Under the pieces are notes generated by a model. That model was not told where the DNA came from, ran no database searches, and worked only from the letters and a program-made list of their open reading frames with translations. A stretch of DNA of 64,000 bases, taken from the NCBI GenBank assembly GCA_024233005.1, contig JACKQE010000002.1, positions 62,001 through 126,000 of the forward strand. The letters are read 5' to 3'. Of this stretch, positions 9,725 through 18,730 are shown piece by piece; position 1 is the first letter of the stretch; every line of letters starts with the position of its first letter. Source of the stretch: Akkermansiaceae bacterium (GTDB taxonomy: Bacteria > Verrucomicrobiota > Verrucomicrobiia > Verrucomicrobiales > DEV007). The translations under genes were made by a program, and so were the position numbers.

Positions 9725-11482
9725 TCAGGCGGTCGCTTGTTGGTTGGCCCGCTCGGCGAGTGCTTTTTCCACCGGAGCGAGAACCCGTTCGATGTCGCCC
9801 AGCGTGCTTTCCAATTGCTCGATGGTGTTCAATTGGGGTTCGTATTTGCTGCGGTGCTCCTGGCAGACCCGGCGCAGAGGTTCGAACAAGCGGACAAAAT
9901 CCTGGTAAAATGAGTTGATGCCCCGCTTGAAGGTGGACAGCTGGGCCTGGGCCAACGCCTGTCGCTGGCTGGAATGGCGGTCCTCATACAGTCGGCGGAT
10001 GCGTTTGACCATGAAATGACCAAACACCGCCGAGCTTAATAGGAAAAGTGCGGAAATGCCGAGGCAGATGATGTTGGCAGGCTCAATGCCCCGCCAGTGG
10101 AGAAATCCCCCCGCGCCAAGGGAGGCCAGGGCGAGGAGGAAGAAGGTCCACATTCCCGCGCAGCGCCGGAGAAACAGAGCGCGGAGATCCGTTGCGATGT
10201 GGAGGTCCTTGATCAGCGCGGAAGTGGCCGTCTCCATGTCATTGACAATGCGCTGCCTGGCATTGGTCCAATCAGGATCTCCCGATTCTCCGACGCTCAA
10301 TTTTAGATTGAAATGTTCCTGCAATTCTCCCGAGAGCCGCTCCCACAGTTGCACGACATCATCCTGGACCGCCGCCGCCGCGCTGGCCACATTCCGGCGC
10401 ACCGCCTTCATGGTGGTGGCAAAGATGAGGTCTTCGATCTGTCCAGGCGTTTTGGTCGAGGGACTGAGCGAGGTCAGAATGCCCAGGCGGGAATGAAGCA
10501 GGGGCTCGGCTTGGAGTCCCGCCGCCATGTAGGTTTTGTCGAGCGCGTCAAACAGGGCGTCGTATTTGCCCTGGGTGCGGGCTTCCTGGTGGGCGGCGGC
10601 GCTTTCCAGGCCGCTGAGCAGCTCGTTGTCCGCGCGGATGATCTCCGAAGCGGTGACGAGCCGTTCTTTCACTTCGCCGAGGACATAGCAGGTGCCACGC
10701 CAGGCATTGATGAGCTTGATGAGCCGGGTCTCGGAGCTTTCCACCACGTCCGAGATGTATTGTTCCAGCGGGGCGATGTGACTTTCCCGCCAGAGGCGCT
10801 CTTTGTCGAGTCCGCTGGTTTTGGCGAGGAAGGCATTCCGCGCGGAAACGGTGAACGTGGGGAACTGCCGCTTGAACCGCAGCGCGGCGGTTCTCCTCAG
10901 ATGTTCCAGGATCGCGGTGACTTCCTCCTCGGTTCGCAGATCGCACTGCTGGAGGACGAAAATGATTTTTTTCCGCCACTGGGTGTGAATACGGTCGAGC
11001 AGTTCCCAAGTGGTGGCTCCCCAGGGATTGGTCACCGAAAAGACAAAGATGACGAGATCGGCGAGAGGAATGAATTGTTCCGTGATTCGCTGATGCCGGG
11101 CCTCGATGCTGTTGGTCCCCGGCGTGTCGACGATATTGAAGTCGCGCAGGAAATCGTTCGGCCGGTAGACCTCCACGATGTCTTCGGACACGTCAAATTC
11201 ATGGGGCTCGCGTCCGTATTTGAACACCGCAATGCGGTCCGTGGTTGGCAGGACATTGGTCGAGCAGAAGTCCTGGCCGAACAACGCATTCAACAGGGTG
11301 GATTTGCCGGCGTTGACCTCCCCGACCACGGTGAAAAGGAAGGGATCCTTCAAGTTCGCCATCAGGTTGCGCAGCATGGAGATGCGGCCTGGATGAACAC
11401 CACTCCACTCTGCGAGCTGGGACAGCGCATAGACAGCAGTGCCCAGTCGGGAGCGGATTTTGAAGTAATTGTTGCCCAGCAT
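9725..11482 (-). CDS. dynamin-like membrane GTPase
   Basis: 585 residues from the ATG at 11482 (an in-frame start 30 bases upstream is possible). The GTPase domain has G1 GEVNAGKST (54-62), the switch TT in LPTTDRIAV, G3 DTPGTNS and a G4-like QQCDL in place of NKxD. Long helical regions follow, then two close membrane segments (about 440-460 and 470-492) and a helical C-terminal tail of about 93 residues. This is the layout of bacterial dynamin-like proteins, which remodel or tether membranes. It is the first gene of a tight operon with exbB and exbD. It could instead be a more general large GTPase with a membrane hairpin. Confidence 0.82.
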   Translation of the reverse strand: MLGNNYFKIRSRLGTAVYALSQLAEWSGVHPGRISMLRNLMANLKDPFLFTVVGEVNAGKSTLLNALFGQDFCSTNVLPTTDRIAVFKYGREPHEFDVSEDIVEVYRPNDFLRDFNIVDTPGTNSIEARHQRITEQFIPLADLVIFVFSVTNPWGATTWELLDRIHTQWRKKIIFVLQQCDLRTEEEVTAILEHLRRTAALRFKRQFPTFTVSARNAFLAKTSGLDKERLWRESHIAPLEQYISDVVESSETRLIKLINAWRGTCYVLGEVKERLVTASEIIRADNELLSGLESAAAHQEARTQGKYDALFDALDKTYMAAGLQAEPLLHSRLGILTSLSPSTKTPGQIEDLIFATTMKAVRRNVASAAAAVQDDVVQLWERLSGELQEHFNLKLSVGESGDPDWTNARQRIVNDMETATSALIKDLHIATDLRALFLRRCAGMWTFFLLALASLGAGGFLHWRGIEPANIICLGISALFLLSSAVFGHFMVKRIRRLYEDRHSSQRQALAQAQLSTFKRGINSFYQDFVRLFEPLRRVCQEHRSKYEPQLNTIEQLESTLGDIERVLAPVEKALAERANQQATA

Positions 11483-11612
11483 GATGATACGAATCCCCCT
11501 CTTTGGGGACACAGATGGCCCGTGGTGTCCGGACCGTCAGGGGGTGGGCTGCTCGATCCGCACGGGTGAACCCGTCGCGCTGGAACTTGCCGAGGGTAGG
11601 TCCCGCGAAGGG

Positions 11613-12443
11613 TCAACCCGAAGTGTTCTCCAGTGCGATGAGCTGTGTCACCGTCACGAAGCGGTAGCCTTTGGCGAGCAGCCCGTCAAGCGCCGCTGGC
11701 ATTGCATCAATGGTGGGCGCGTGGATGTCGTGGGCCAGGATGATGGCCCCGGGGCGGGTTTGGCTGAGAATGCGGTTGGCGACGACCGATGAACCGGGCC
11801 GTTTCCAGTCCTCGGGATCGACCGCCCAGAGGATGCTGGGGTAGCCGAATTCGGACCGGATCCACTGTTTCTGGGCCGTGGTGATGGCTCCGTAGGGGGG
11901 ACGCATGGTTCGTGGGGCGATGCCTGTGGCGGAGACGATGGCCTGGTGCGAGGCCGTCAACTCTCGGCGGATTCCGTCATTGGAGAGCTTGTTAATGTAG
12001 GCGTGGTTGAGCGTGTGGTTGCCGATCTCGTGGCCTTCCGCGACCATGCGGCGCAGGATTTCCGGGTAGCGTTGCGCGTTGGTCCCCACCACATAAAAGG
12101 TGGCCTTGATGTTGCGCTGGCGCAGCATGTCAAGCAGGCGGGGCGTGTTGGAGGGGTGGGGGCCGTCGTCAAACGTCATCGCCACAATGGGTTGGGAGAT
12201 ATTGATGCGTGAATACGACACCGAGTTCCCCACGCCTCCCCGCGGCACGTTCATCGAGGGATTCCAAGCCCCCCCGGGAGCGGGAGTATAGGCCGGTCCG
12301 CGTTGCCCCGGAGCCCCGGCGACATAAACCTCTTCCTGCTTTTTGGATCCAAACAGCGGAGCCTTGCAGCCGCTGAGCAGTCCAAAGGTGGCCAACAGCA
12401 GAGCACTCCGGCCCCAGATTTGAGAGAAAGAGAGAGATTTCAA
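11613..12443 (-). CDS. lipoprotein polysaccharide deacetylase (NodB domain)
   Basis: 276 residues. A lipoprotein signal ends at LLSGC26, so it is probably anchored in the outer membrane or periplasm. After a Gly/Pro-rich linker the NodB fold shows MTFDDGPH (catalytic D92, D93), the metal-binding HTLNH (H143, H147), RPPYGA and a C-terminal ILAHDIH with the catalytic histidine. Such enzymes remove N- or O-acetyl groups from peptidoglycan, chitin-like or other cell-surface sugars; the substrate is not determined. Gap of 130 bases to the downstream GTPase gene, so joint transcription is possible but not certain. Confidence 0.9.
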   Translation of the reverse strand: MKSLSFSQIWGRSALLLATFGLLSGCKAPLFGSKKQEEVYVAGAPGQRGPAYTPAPGGAWNPSMNVPRGGVGNSVSYSRINISQPIVAMTFDDGPHPSNTPRLLDMLRQRNIKATFYVVGTNAQRYPEILRRMVAEGHEIGNHTLNHAYINKLSNDGIRRELTASHQAIVSATGIAPRTMRPPYGAITTAQKQWIRSEFGYPSILWAVDPEDWKRPGSSVVANRILSQTRPGAIILAHDIHAPTIDAMPAALDGLLAKGYRFVTVTQLIALENTSG

Positions 12444-12552
12444 GCAGGAAGAGCGTTGAAGAGAAACGTGGTAAACCCCGAAATTAAAGGCATTTTAAAA
12501 AAATCGCAAGACGTATCGGACAACGGGAGGTTTTTTTGAGAATTTTCAGACT

Positions 12553-13443
12553 TCAAGCCGCGCTTCCGTTGAGGAATCGCCCGACCAAGGGGGCCAGCTT
12601 GGCCGTCGTGTCTTCCGGCCAGATCGCCCGTGGCGTCATGATGGCATGGTCCAGAGCGCGATGCTCCGGCCAGTCGGGGACTGTGGGCACCTTGGGAATT
12701 GCTGCGGCCAGGATGGATTTGGCATTGTCCACATTGGCATGGAGATGTCCGACTACGGCTGAGGCCGATACGGCCTCCTCTTCCACCTTCCAGCAGTCGT
12801 AATCCGTCACCAGGGCCAGGGTGGCGAGGGCGATTTCAGCTTCCCGGGCCAGCTTGGCTTCCGGCAGATTGGTCATCCCGATGATATCGAATCCCAACTT
12901 CCGGTAGGTTTCGGACTCTGCCCGGGTGGAGAATGCCGGGCCGTCCATGTTCACATAGGTGCCTCCATTCTGGCATGACAATCCCAATTCCTCAACGGCG
13001 TTGCCTAGGATCGTCCGCAGCCCTGTGGAGACGGGATCGCCAAAGGACACATGCGCCACGATGCCTCCGCCAAAGAAGGTGTGATCCCGCCGTTGGCTGG
13101 TCCGATCGTAGAACTGGTCCGGCAACACGATGTGCCGGGGCGGCAACTCTTCACGCAGGCTGCCCACCGCCGTGACCGCAATGATCCACCGCACCCCGAG
13201 GGAGCGCAGGGCCCACAGATTGGCCCGATGATTGAGCTCGGTCGGCAGCAACCGGTGCCCCCGTCCGTGGCGGGGCAGGAAACAGACTTGGCGTCCCGCC
13301 AGAATCCCGCGAATGATGACGTCCGAAGGGGGGCCGAAAGGGGTGTCCACCTTGATTTCTTCGACATCGGTGAGGCCTGGGAGCTGGTAGAGTCCCGAGC
13401 CGCCGATGATACCAATGGCGGGATTATTGGTTTCGCTGGGCAT
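12553..13443 (-). CDS. mtnP: 5'-methylthioadenosine phosphorylase
   Basis: 296 residues from the ATG at 13443 (in-frame ATGs at 13455 and 13482 also exist). Cleaves methylthioadenosine to adenine and methylthioribose 1-phosphate in methionine salvage. Seen are the phosphate-binding GIIGGSG, the PRHGRGH motif, the MDGPAFSTRAES stretch, MTNLPEAKLAREAE and TDYDCW, the last two typical of MTA phosphorylase rather than purine nucleoside phosphorylase. The length fits the family. The other methionine-salvage genes are not in this window. Confidence 0.92.
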   Translation of the reverse strand: MPSETNNPAIGIIGGSGLYQLPGLTDVEEIKVDTPFGPPSDVIIRGILAGRQVCFLPRHGRGHRLLPTELNHRANLWALRSLGVRWIIAVTAVGSLREELPPRHIVLPDQFYDRTSQRRDHTFFGGGIVAHVSFGDPVSTGLRTILGNAVEELGLSCQNGGTYVNMDGPAFSTRAESETYRKLGFDIIGMTNLPEAKLAREAEIALATLALVTDYDCWKVEEEAVSASAVVGHLHANVDNAKSILAAAIPKVPTVPDWPEHRALDHAIMTPRAIWPEDTTAKLAPLVGRFLNGSAA

Positions 13444-13618
13444 ATCTGGGCGCATTGTCGCGGACACCCGCGTCTCTGGCAAGCGGGAAGGCCAGACACG
13501 GTGCGGGTAACCTAAGGGAAGCGGGGGGGGCGGCGTTGGCCTAGGGGGCAGTGACTCTCAGGCCTTTCCGGGGATTCGGTTTCTGGGTCCCTTGGCAATC
13601 CTGAGGGGCTGCAAGCGG

Positions 13619-14065
13619 TTATCGGCGAAGTTTTTGTGTGGCGGCCGCGACCGCTGCGGCCACGGGATTGACCATCGGCGGCAGGACCGGTTTCTTGACC
13701 TGCTCGCGCCCGGCTCTCTCTTCGGCGGCCCTTTTCTGGGAGGAGGCGTCACTGATTTCCGTGGATTCGGTATAGTGAAAGGTCACCAATTCTCCGAGCA
13801 CCAGTAGATCACCATGGTTCAAGAGAGCGGGCGTTTTGCCGAGGGCCTGTCCGTTGACCAAGGTTCCGTTTTTCGATCCCAAATCTCGCACCTGATAGCC
13901 CTTGTCCGTCCGTTCCAACTCACAATGACGGGTCGAAACCGAGGACACGTCGAGCGGGATCCGACTCTCGCGACTCCGTCCCAAGAGCACCCGGTCTGCC
14001 GCCAGGGTATAGAATGCGGGCTCTTCATCAGGCTGGAGCAACGCCAAATGGTAGCATTTCGCCAT
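13619..14065 (-). CDS. FHA-domain protein
   Basis: 148 residues. Residues about 25-100 form a forkhead-associated domain with the phosphothreonine-binding signature: LLGRS, SVSTRHCEL (S/H) and DLGSKNGTLVNG. The C-terminal 45 residues are charged and then Ala/Pro-rich, without a recognised domain and without a membrane segment. FHA proteins read Thr phosphorylation and often assemble envelope or secretion complexes, but no Ser/Thr kinase or phosphatase gene lies nearby, so the partner is unknown. Confidence 0.88.
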   Translation of the reverse strand: MAKCYHLALLQPDEEPAFYTLAADRVLLGRSRESRIPLDVSSVSTRHCELERTDKGYQVRDLGSKNGTLVNGQALGKTPALLNHGDLLVLGELVTFHYTESTEISDASSQKRAAEERAGREQVKKPVLPPMVNPVAAAVAAATQKLRR

Positions 14066-14260
14066 AAATTAACGGTGGAGAGGTTTCACTGATCGGCTCC
14101 GGGACGGTGGGTTCCGGGGTGGACCAGTCCTCCCATCCGGTGCACCAGCATAGCCATTTTTCCGATTTCCTTCCTGCATTTTCCTTCAATCGGTTGAAAT
14201 TTATATCCAAGGTGGCAGCGGTTGAGTGGCGGACTCAGCCTTTCGCCTCCTGCAAAACCC

Positions 14261-14920
14261 ATGCGACTCCTCTGGATCACCCTTGCGTTGGCTCTCGCGG
14301 TCCTTGTTCCCTTTGTGATTTGGGGAGATCATTTCGAGACGGCCTTCAGCCAGGAGGGCAGCGTGGCCTGGATGCAGGACTGGGGTCCCTGGGCCTGGCT
14401 GGCGGGGATCGCTCTGTTGGTGGCCGATCTGGTTCTTCCCGTGCCCAGCACCGTGGTCATTTCAGGATTGGGCTATCTGTATGGGCCCTGGTTGGGCGGA
14501 TTGATCGGATCATCCGGGGCCTTTCTGGCCGGATGCACCGCCTACGGCCTGTGCCGGATGCTGGGGCACCGGGTGGCGTTGTGGTTGGTGGGAGAGAAAG
14601 ATCTCCGGCGCGGGGAGCACCTCTTCGCTGCCGCGGGCGGGTGGATTGTGGTCTGGACGCGGGCACTGCCGGTTTTTGCGGAAGTGGGAGCCTGTCTGGC
14701 CGGTCTTACCAGAATGCCGGCTTCCCGATTCCTTCCGGCCTTGGCGTGCGGGTCCTTGCCGCTGGGTTTCGCGTTTGCGGGTATCGGCAGTGTGGGTAGG
14801 GGAAACCCCGCCCTGGCTCTGGGGCTGAGTGTTGCCGTTCCTCCGCTGCTCTGGTTCGCGGGACGTCATCTCACCCGGGTCCATTCTCCGCCGGAGGATG
14901 AAAGCACCGGGGACCGGTGA
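14261..14920 (+). CDS. VTT/DedA-type inner-membrane protein
   Basis: 219 residues from the ATG at 14261, chosen over a TTG at 14222 because the first hydrophobic segment begins directly after it. The VTT (SNARE-associated) region shows the re-entrant loop PWLGGLIGSSGAFLAG and the family motif RALPVFAEVGACLAG (R-x2-P ... AG). VTT proteins are linked to lipid flipping and membrane-potential maintenance. The gap of 117 bases to PBP2 leaves the operon relation open. Confidence 0.83.
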   Translation: MRLLWITLALALAVLVPFVIWGDHFETAFSQEGSVAWMQDWGPWAWLAGIALLVADLVLPVPSTVVISGLGYLYGPWLGGLIGSSGAFLAGCTAYGLCRMLGHRVALWLVGEKDLRRGEHLFAAAGGWIVVWTRALPVFAEVGACLAGLTRMPASRFLPALACGSLPLGFAFAGIGSVGRGNPALALGLSVAVPPLLWFAGRHLTRVHSPPEDESTGDR

Positions 14921-15037
14921 ATGAAAAAGCCGGAGCAAAGAATGCTGCCGGTTGAGCCAGTAAAAAAGGGTGATAGATTGGCGTTCCGGGTGGCGTAATG
15001 TGTCTGCATTGGGTGCTGCGCCATCAGTCCTCCTCTC

Positions 15038-17065
15038 ATGATCCACTCCTCTTTCAACGGTGCCTGGTGTGCCTTTTTGGCCCTCATGGTACCGCAATTC
15101 CTTCCCGCGCAGGAGAAGGATCCTGATGCCCTCCCTGCCGAGTCGGAACGGAAGAGCATTGGTGCCAGCCTTGCTTCACGAACCGAAGCCAGGACTTTCC
15201 AGTTGGCGGTCCCGGCTCCTCGGGGGCTCATCACGGACCGCAACGGCTATCCTCTCGCCCAGACCAAGGTCGCCTATTATGCCGCCATCAGTTTTCCGTT
15301 TCTGGGCAAAGCGGATGACGAGGAGATCGTATCCTATGCCCGGGAGCGGGTCGATCACATCAACACCGTGCTCGGAGGAACGTGGAAACTGTCCGCCCAG
15401 ACGGCCACTGCCCACTATCACAACCGCCGCTGGCTCCCGCTGCCGGTCTCGGACACTCTCAACGAGGATCAGGCTGAAACCTTGCGCAAGTCTCCTCTCC
15501 TGGGAGTTGTCCTTCACCCAGTCTACCTGCGCCATTATCCTCAAGGAGCGTTCATGTCCCATGTTCTCGGCTACGTCGGCAAGAGTCCGCCCTGGAGCAC
15601 CCGTGAAATCCAGGACGGGGAATCCCTCTGGCCCGAAGGCATCGGGGTCGACGGACTGGAGGAAAGTTTGGACGGGCAGCTCCGTGGCGAGTCCGGTCGC
15701 ATCGACGTGCTCTATGAGGCCGACGGCACCAAGGTCAAAGAAGAAGTGCTGCGGCGCCCCCGTCCCGGCAACACGGTGGTTTTGAGCATTGATGCCGAGA
15801 TGCAGCGGATCGCCGAAGGCATACTGAAGCGCAACGTGCGCCGTGGCGCGTTTGTCGTCACCGATGTGCGCACGGGGGACATTCTCGTCCTGGCTTCCTG
15901 GCCCCAGTACGACCCCAATGATTTCATACCGGCCCCTTCCGCGGCCAAGCTCAAAGACCTTAACGCCGATCCGGATATCCCCCTCATGGCGCGCGCTTTC
16001 CGTGCGACTTATCCTCCCGCTTCGACGTTCAAAATCACCACCGCTCTCGCTGCCCTTGAAACCAAAACGGTGGATGAAAAAACGCTCTTCAACTGCGGCA
16101 CCGCCTACCAGATCGGGGATCTTCTGATCCATAACTGGAACAAGGAACCCGAGGGAATGATGAATGTGGTCGGGGCCATCACCCGTTCCTGCAACACCTG
16201 GTTCTACCCGGTGGGGGTCAGCACCGGGGTCGATGCCATTTCATCCATGGCCAACCGACTGGGATTTGGAGAGCGCACCGGGCTTCCCCTCCGCGCTGAG
16301 TCGGACGGGTTTGTCCCCACGGACCGTTGGTCCCGTGAAAAGTTCGGCTACAATCTTTCCAGCGGCGATGTCGCGGTGATCAGCATCGGCCAGGGGGCTC
16401 TTCTCTGTACTCCGTTGCAGGCAGCAAGAGTCATGGCCGCGGTGGCCAACCGCCATTACGTCATGAAGCCCCGCCTCGTCCTGCAGGTGCAGGATCTGGA
16501 GGATCATATTATCCAAAGTTATCCGGCGGAGGAAAAGAATGCCACCAATATTGATCCCTACTATCTCGACATTGTTTTTAAGGGCATGGAAAACGTCGTG
16601 AATGCGGGCAATGGCACCGGCAAAGCCGCGGGGCATCCGAAAATCCTGATGGCTGGCAAAACCGGGACTGGCCAATGGAAGCCCCATCTGGAGCAAAATG
16701 TGGCATGGTTTGCGGGCTTTGCTCCCGCCGATTACCCGGTGCTTTCCTTCTCGGTCCTGTATGAGGGAGCCCCAGGGGAGAGACTGAGCGGGGGCCGGAA
16801 TGCCGCGCCGCTCGTCGGGGAGTTTTTCGAAAAATATTTTGCGGACGAGGAGCATCTCGCTTCTCTCCAAGAATCTTCCCAGGAAATGCGGGCCCAGATT
16901 GCATCCTTGGAACCTGAGCACGTGCGGCCTGATTTCGACGGCATTTTCACGGATGCGCCGGCGAACCCAGCTGCGACCGAAGGGGTTCCGCAACCCCCGC
17001 CTCAGCAAGCGTCGCAGAAAGAAAGCGGACTGATCCGGTGGTTCCGCAAACTGCGTGATCATTAA
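15038..17065 (+). CDS. mrdA: penicillin-binding protein 2-type transpeptidase
   Basis: 675 residues. Catalyses D,D-transpeptidation of peptidoglycan in the periplasm. The dimerisation region holds APRGLITDRNGYPLA. The transpeptidase domain has all three motifs: S329-TFK, S384-C-N386 and K541-TGT. The GIGVDGLEESLDGQLRG segment is typical of the elongation class. Instead of an obvious uncleaved anchor, the first 25 residues read like a short signal peptide (WCAFLALMVPQFLPA then QEKD). MreC, MreD and RodA genes, its usual neighbours, are not present. A 30-residue Pro/Gln-rich stretch precedes the C-terminus. Confidence 0.9.
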   Translation: MIHSSFNGAWCAFLALMVPQFLPAQEKDPDALPAESERKSIGASLASRTEARTFQLAVPAPRGLITDRNGYPLAQTKVAYYAAISFPFLGKADDEEIVSYARERVDHINTVLGGTWKLSAQTATAHYHNRRWLPLPVSDTLNEDQAETLRKSPLLGVVLHPVYLRHYPQGAFMSHVLGYVGKSPPWSTREIQDGESLWPEGIGVDGLEESLDGQLRGESGRIDVLYEADGTKVKEEVLRRPRPGNTVVLSIDAEMQRIAEGILKRNVRRGAFVVTDVRTGDILVLASWPQYDPNDFIPAPSAAKLKDLNADPDIPLMARAFRATYPPASTFKITTALAALETKTVDEKTLFNCGTAYQIGDLLIHNWNKEPEGMMNVVGAITRSCNTWFYPVGVSTGVDAISSMANRLGFGERTGLPLRAESDGFVPTDRWSREKFGYNLSSGDVAVISIGQGALLCTPLQAARVMAAVANRHYVMKPRLVLQVQDLEDHIIQSYPAEEKNATNIDPYYLDIVFKGMENVVNAGNGTGKAAGHPKILMAGKTGTGQWKPHLEQNVAWFAGFAPADYPVLSFSVLYEGAPGERLSGGRNAAPLVGEFFEKYFADEEHLASLQESSQEMRAQIASLEPEHVRPDFDGIFTDAPANPAATEGVPQPPPQQASQKESGLIRWFRKLRDH

Positions 17066-17131
17066 TGGCTCCAGTCCCGGCCTCCTCGCGGGCTTGCAGT
17101 CTTTTGGAAAACGTGATTCCATGAGCGATTC

Positions 17132-17842
17132 ATGAACGCCTTCCGCCTCCTCGGCTTCGCCTGCCTGTTGTTTGTTTCTCCCGCGTTTTCCGCTCCCGCC
17201 ACTGTCGCACCATCGGTTGGGAGTGGCGCCTCCTCTCCGAAGGCCGATCCTTTCGCCAAATGGGAAAAGGAGATTGCGGCGTTCGAGGCCTCGGACCGGA
17301 AGTCTCCGCCCCCCAAAAATCCCATTCTTTTCGTCGGCAGCTCCACTTTCCGAAAATGGATCACCCTGTCTGAGGACTTTTCCGGACTGCCCGTTCTCAA
17401 TCGCGGATTCGGCGGCAGCAACTTTCCCGATCTCATCCACTTCTTTGACCGGTTGGTCCTGCCCTACGCTCCCAAAACCGTGGTGGTCTATGAAGGCGAC
17501 AATGACCTTGCCCAAGGACACCCACCCGCGCAGGTCCTTGCGGACTGGCAGATTTTTGCCAACAAAGTCAGAAGTTCCTTTCCGGATACCCGGGTCATTT
17601 TCATCTCCATCAAGCCAAGTCTGAAGCGGGAAGCTCTCCTCCCCGTCCAGAATCAGGCGAATGCCGCGATCCGCGCCGATATTGGGAATCGGGAGAACAT
17701 GATTTTCCTCGACATCGTTCCCGCCATGCTGGATCCCTCCGGGCGCCCCGCGGAGAAGCTTCTCAGTTCCGACAAACTGCATATGTCGCCGGCTGGTTAT
17801 GTCCTCTGGCGCGAAAAATTGGGGCCATTGCTGCGGAAGTAA
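17132..17842 (+). CDS. exported SGNH/GDSL-type esterase
   Basis: 236 residues with a signal peptide (LLGFACLLFVSPAFSA). The four SGNH blocks are visible: FVGSSTF (nucleophile Ser), NRGFGGSN (Gly), YEGDNDLAQG (Asn) and the C-terminal DKLHMSPAGY (Asp-x2-His). The enzyme probably removes acyl or acetyl groups from an extracytoplasmic lipid or sugar. It precedes the MCE transport operon by 94 bases, which suggests an envelope-lipid role, but this is inference. Confidence 0.83.
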   Translation: MNAFRLLGFACLLFVSPAFSAPATVAPSVGSGASSPKADPFAKWEKEIAAFEASDRKSPPPKNPILFVGSSTFRKWITLSEDFSGLPVLNRGFGGSNFPDLIHFFDRLVLPYAPKTVVVYEGDNDLAQGHPPAQVLADWQIFANKVRSSFPDTRVIFISIKPSLKREALLPVQNQANAAIRADIGNRENMIFLDIVPAMLDPSGRPAEKLLSSDKLHMSPAGYVLWREKLGPLLRK

Positions 17843-17936
17843 CCCTTTCCAATGGAAGCCGGAACCAGAGTCGAGGACCTCCAATCCCATCGTATTTCGC
17901 GTTGTTCCGCACGCAAAATGCGTCCATGATCTGGCC

Positions 17937-18728
17937 ATGCCGCACCTTTTGGGGAAGATCGGGAACGGCTGCATTGCCAAAGCCCGCAGTATTTTTTATC
18001 TCAGCACCATGCTTTGCGCCGGGCTTACCCTGTCTGTGAAGCCAAGCACTTGGGTCTTTCCGTTGCGCAATCGACTCGCCCGTCAGATTCTTTTTGCCGG
18101 GGTGCAGGCGGTGCCCTTTACCATCATGGTGGCCGCCCTCGCCGGAGGCATGGTCTACCTGCAGTGTTTTTTCTGGCTCCAATACACCGACAAAGTCGAA
18201 TTCTTGGGGCGCATGGTGGCCGCCCTCCTCTTTCGTGAACTGGCCCCGTTTCTCGTGACTTTCATTGTCATCGGGGCGAGCGCGTCGGCCGTCACCACCG
18301 AGTTGGCCACCATGAAAACCACTGGAGAGGTCACCCTCTTGGAAGCTCAGGGGATCGATATCTTCAACTTTTTGGCGGTTCCCCGGATGATTGGTCTGGC
18401 AGTTTGCGTGCTTGGGCTGAGCTGCATTTTCCTGTTTGTTTCCATCATTGCGAGCGCGCTGGGCTTCATCCTATTCAATGGTGAAGGCCAGGGGCCCCAG
18501 CCATTCCTCATCAGCGTATTCGATTCGGTACGGATCTCCGATTGGATCACGTTGATCACCAAAAGCGTCATTCCCGGGCTGTTCATGGGAGCGATCTGCA
18601 GTTATGAAGGCCTCAAAGTCGAGGGAACCAGCACCGAGGTTCCCCAAGCGGTGAGCCGGGCCATCTTGCGATCCATCAGCGCCACGGTCCTCGTTTCCAC
18701 CGCCGTCATGTTGATCACCTATCTTTGA
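17937..18728 (+). CDS. mlaE: MlaE/YrbE-family permease of an MCE lipid transporter
   Basis: 263 residues from the ATG at 17937, the usual family length. It shows the MlaE core: LLFRELAPFLVTFIVIGASASAV..., ELATMKTTGEVTLLEAQGID (the ATPase-coupling helix) and FLAVPRMI. In Mla systems two copies form the inner-membrane channel that passes phospholipids between the membrane and the MlaD ring. Two bases separate it from the ATPase-like gene and mlaD follows, so the order is permease, ATPase-like, MCE. Confidence 0.9.
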   Translation: MPHLLGKIGNGCIAKARSIFYLSTMLCAGLTLSVKPSTWVFPLRNRLARQILFAGVQAVPFTIMVAALAGGMVYLQCFFWLQYTDKVEFLGRMVAALLFRELAPFLVTFIVIGASASAVTTELATMKTTGEVTLLEAQGIDIFNFLAVPRMIGLAVCVLGLSCIFLFVSIIASALGFILFNGEGQGPQPFLISVFDSVRISDWITLITKSVIPGLFMGAICSYEGLKVEGTSTEVPQAVSRAILRSISATVLVSTAVMLITYL

Positions 18729-18730
18729 AG

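Noticed and set aside
10313..11569. 418-residue plus-strand ORF
   Set aside because: Antisense to the dynamin-like GTPase, whose G-motifs are clear.
16241..17980. 579-residue minus-strand ORF
   Set aside because: Antisense to PBP2 and the SGNH gene, whose motifs are complete; no recognisable domain.
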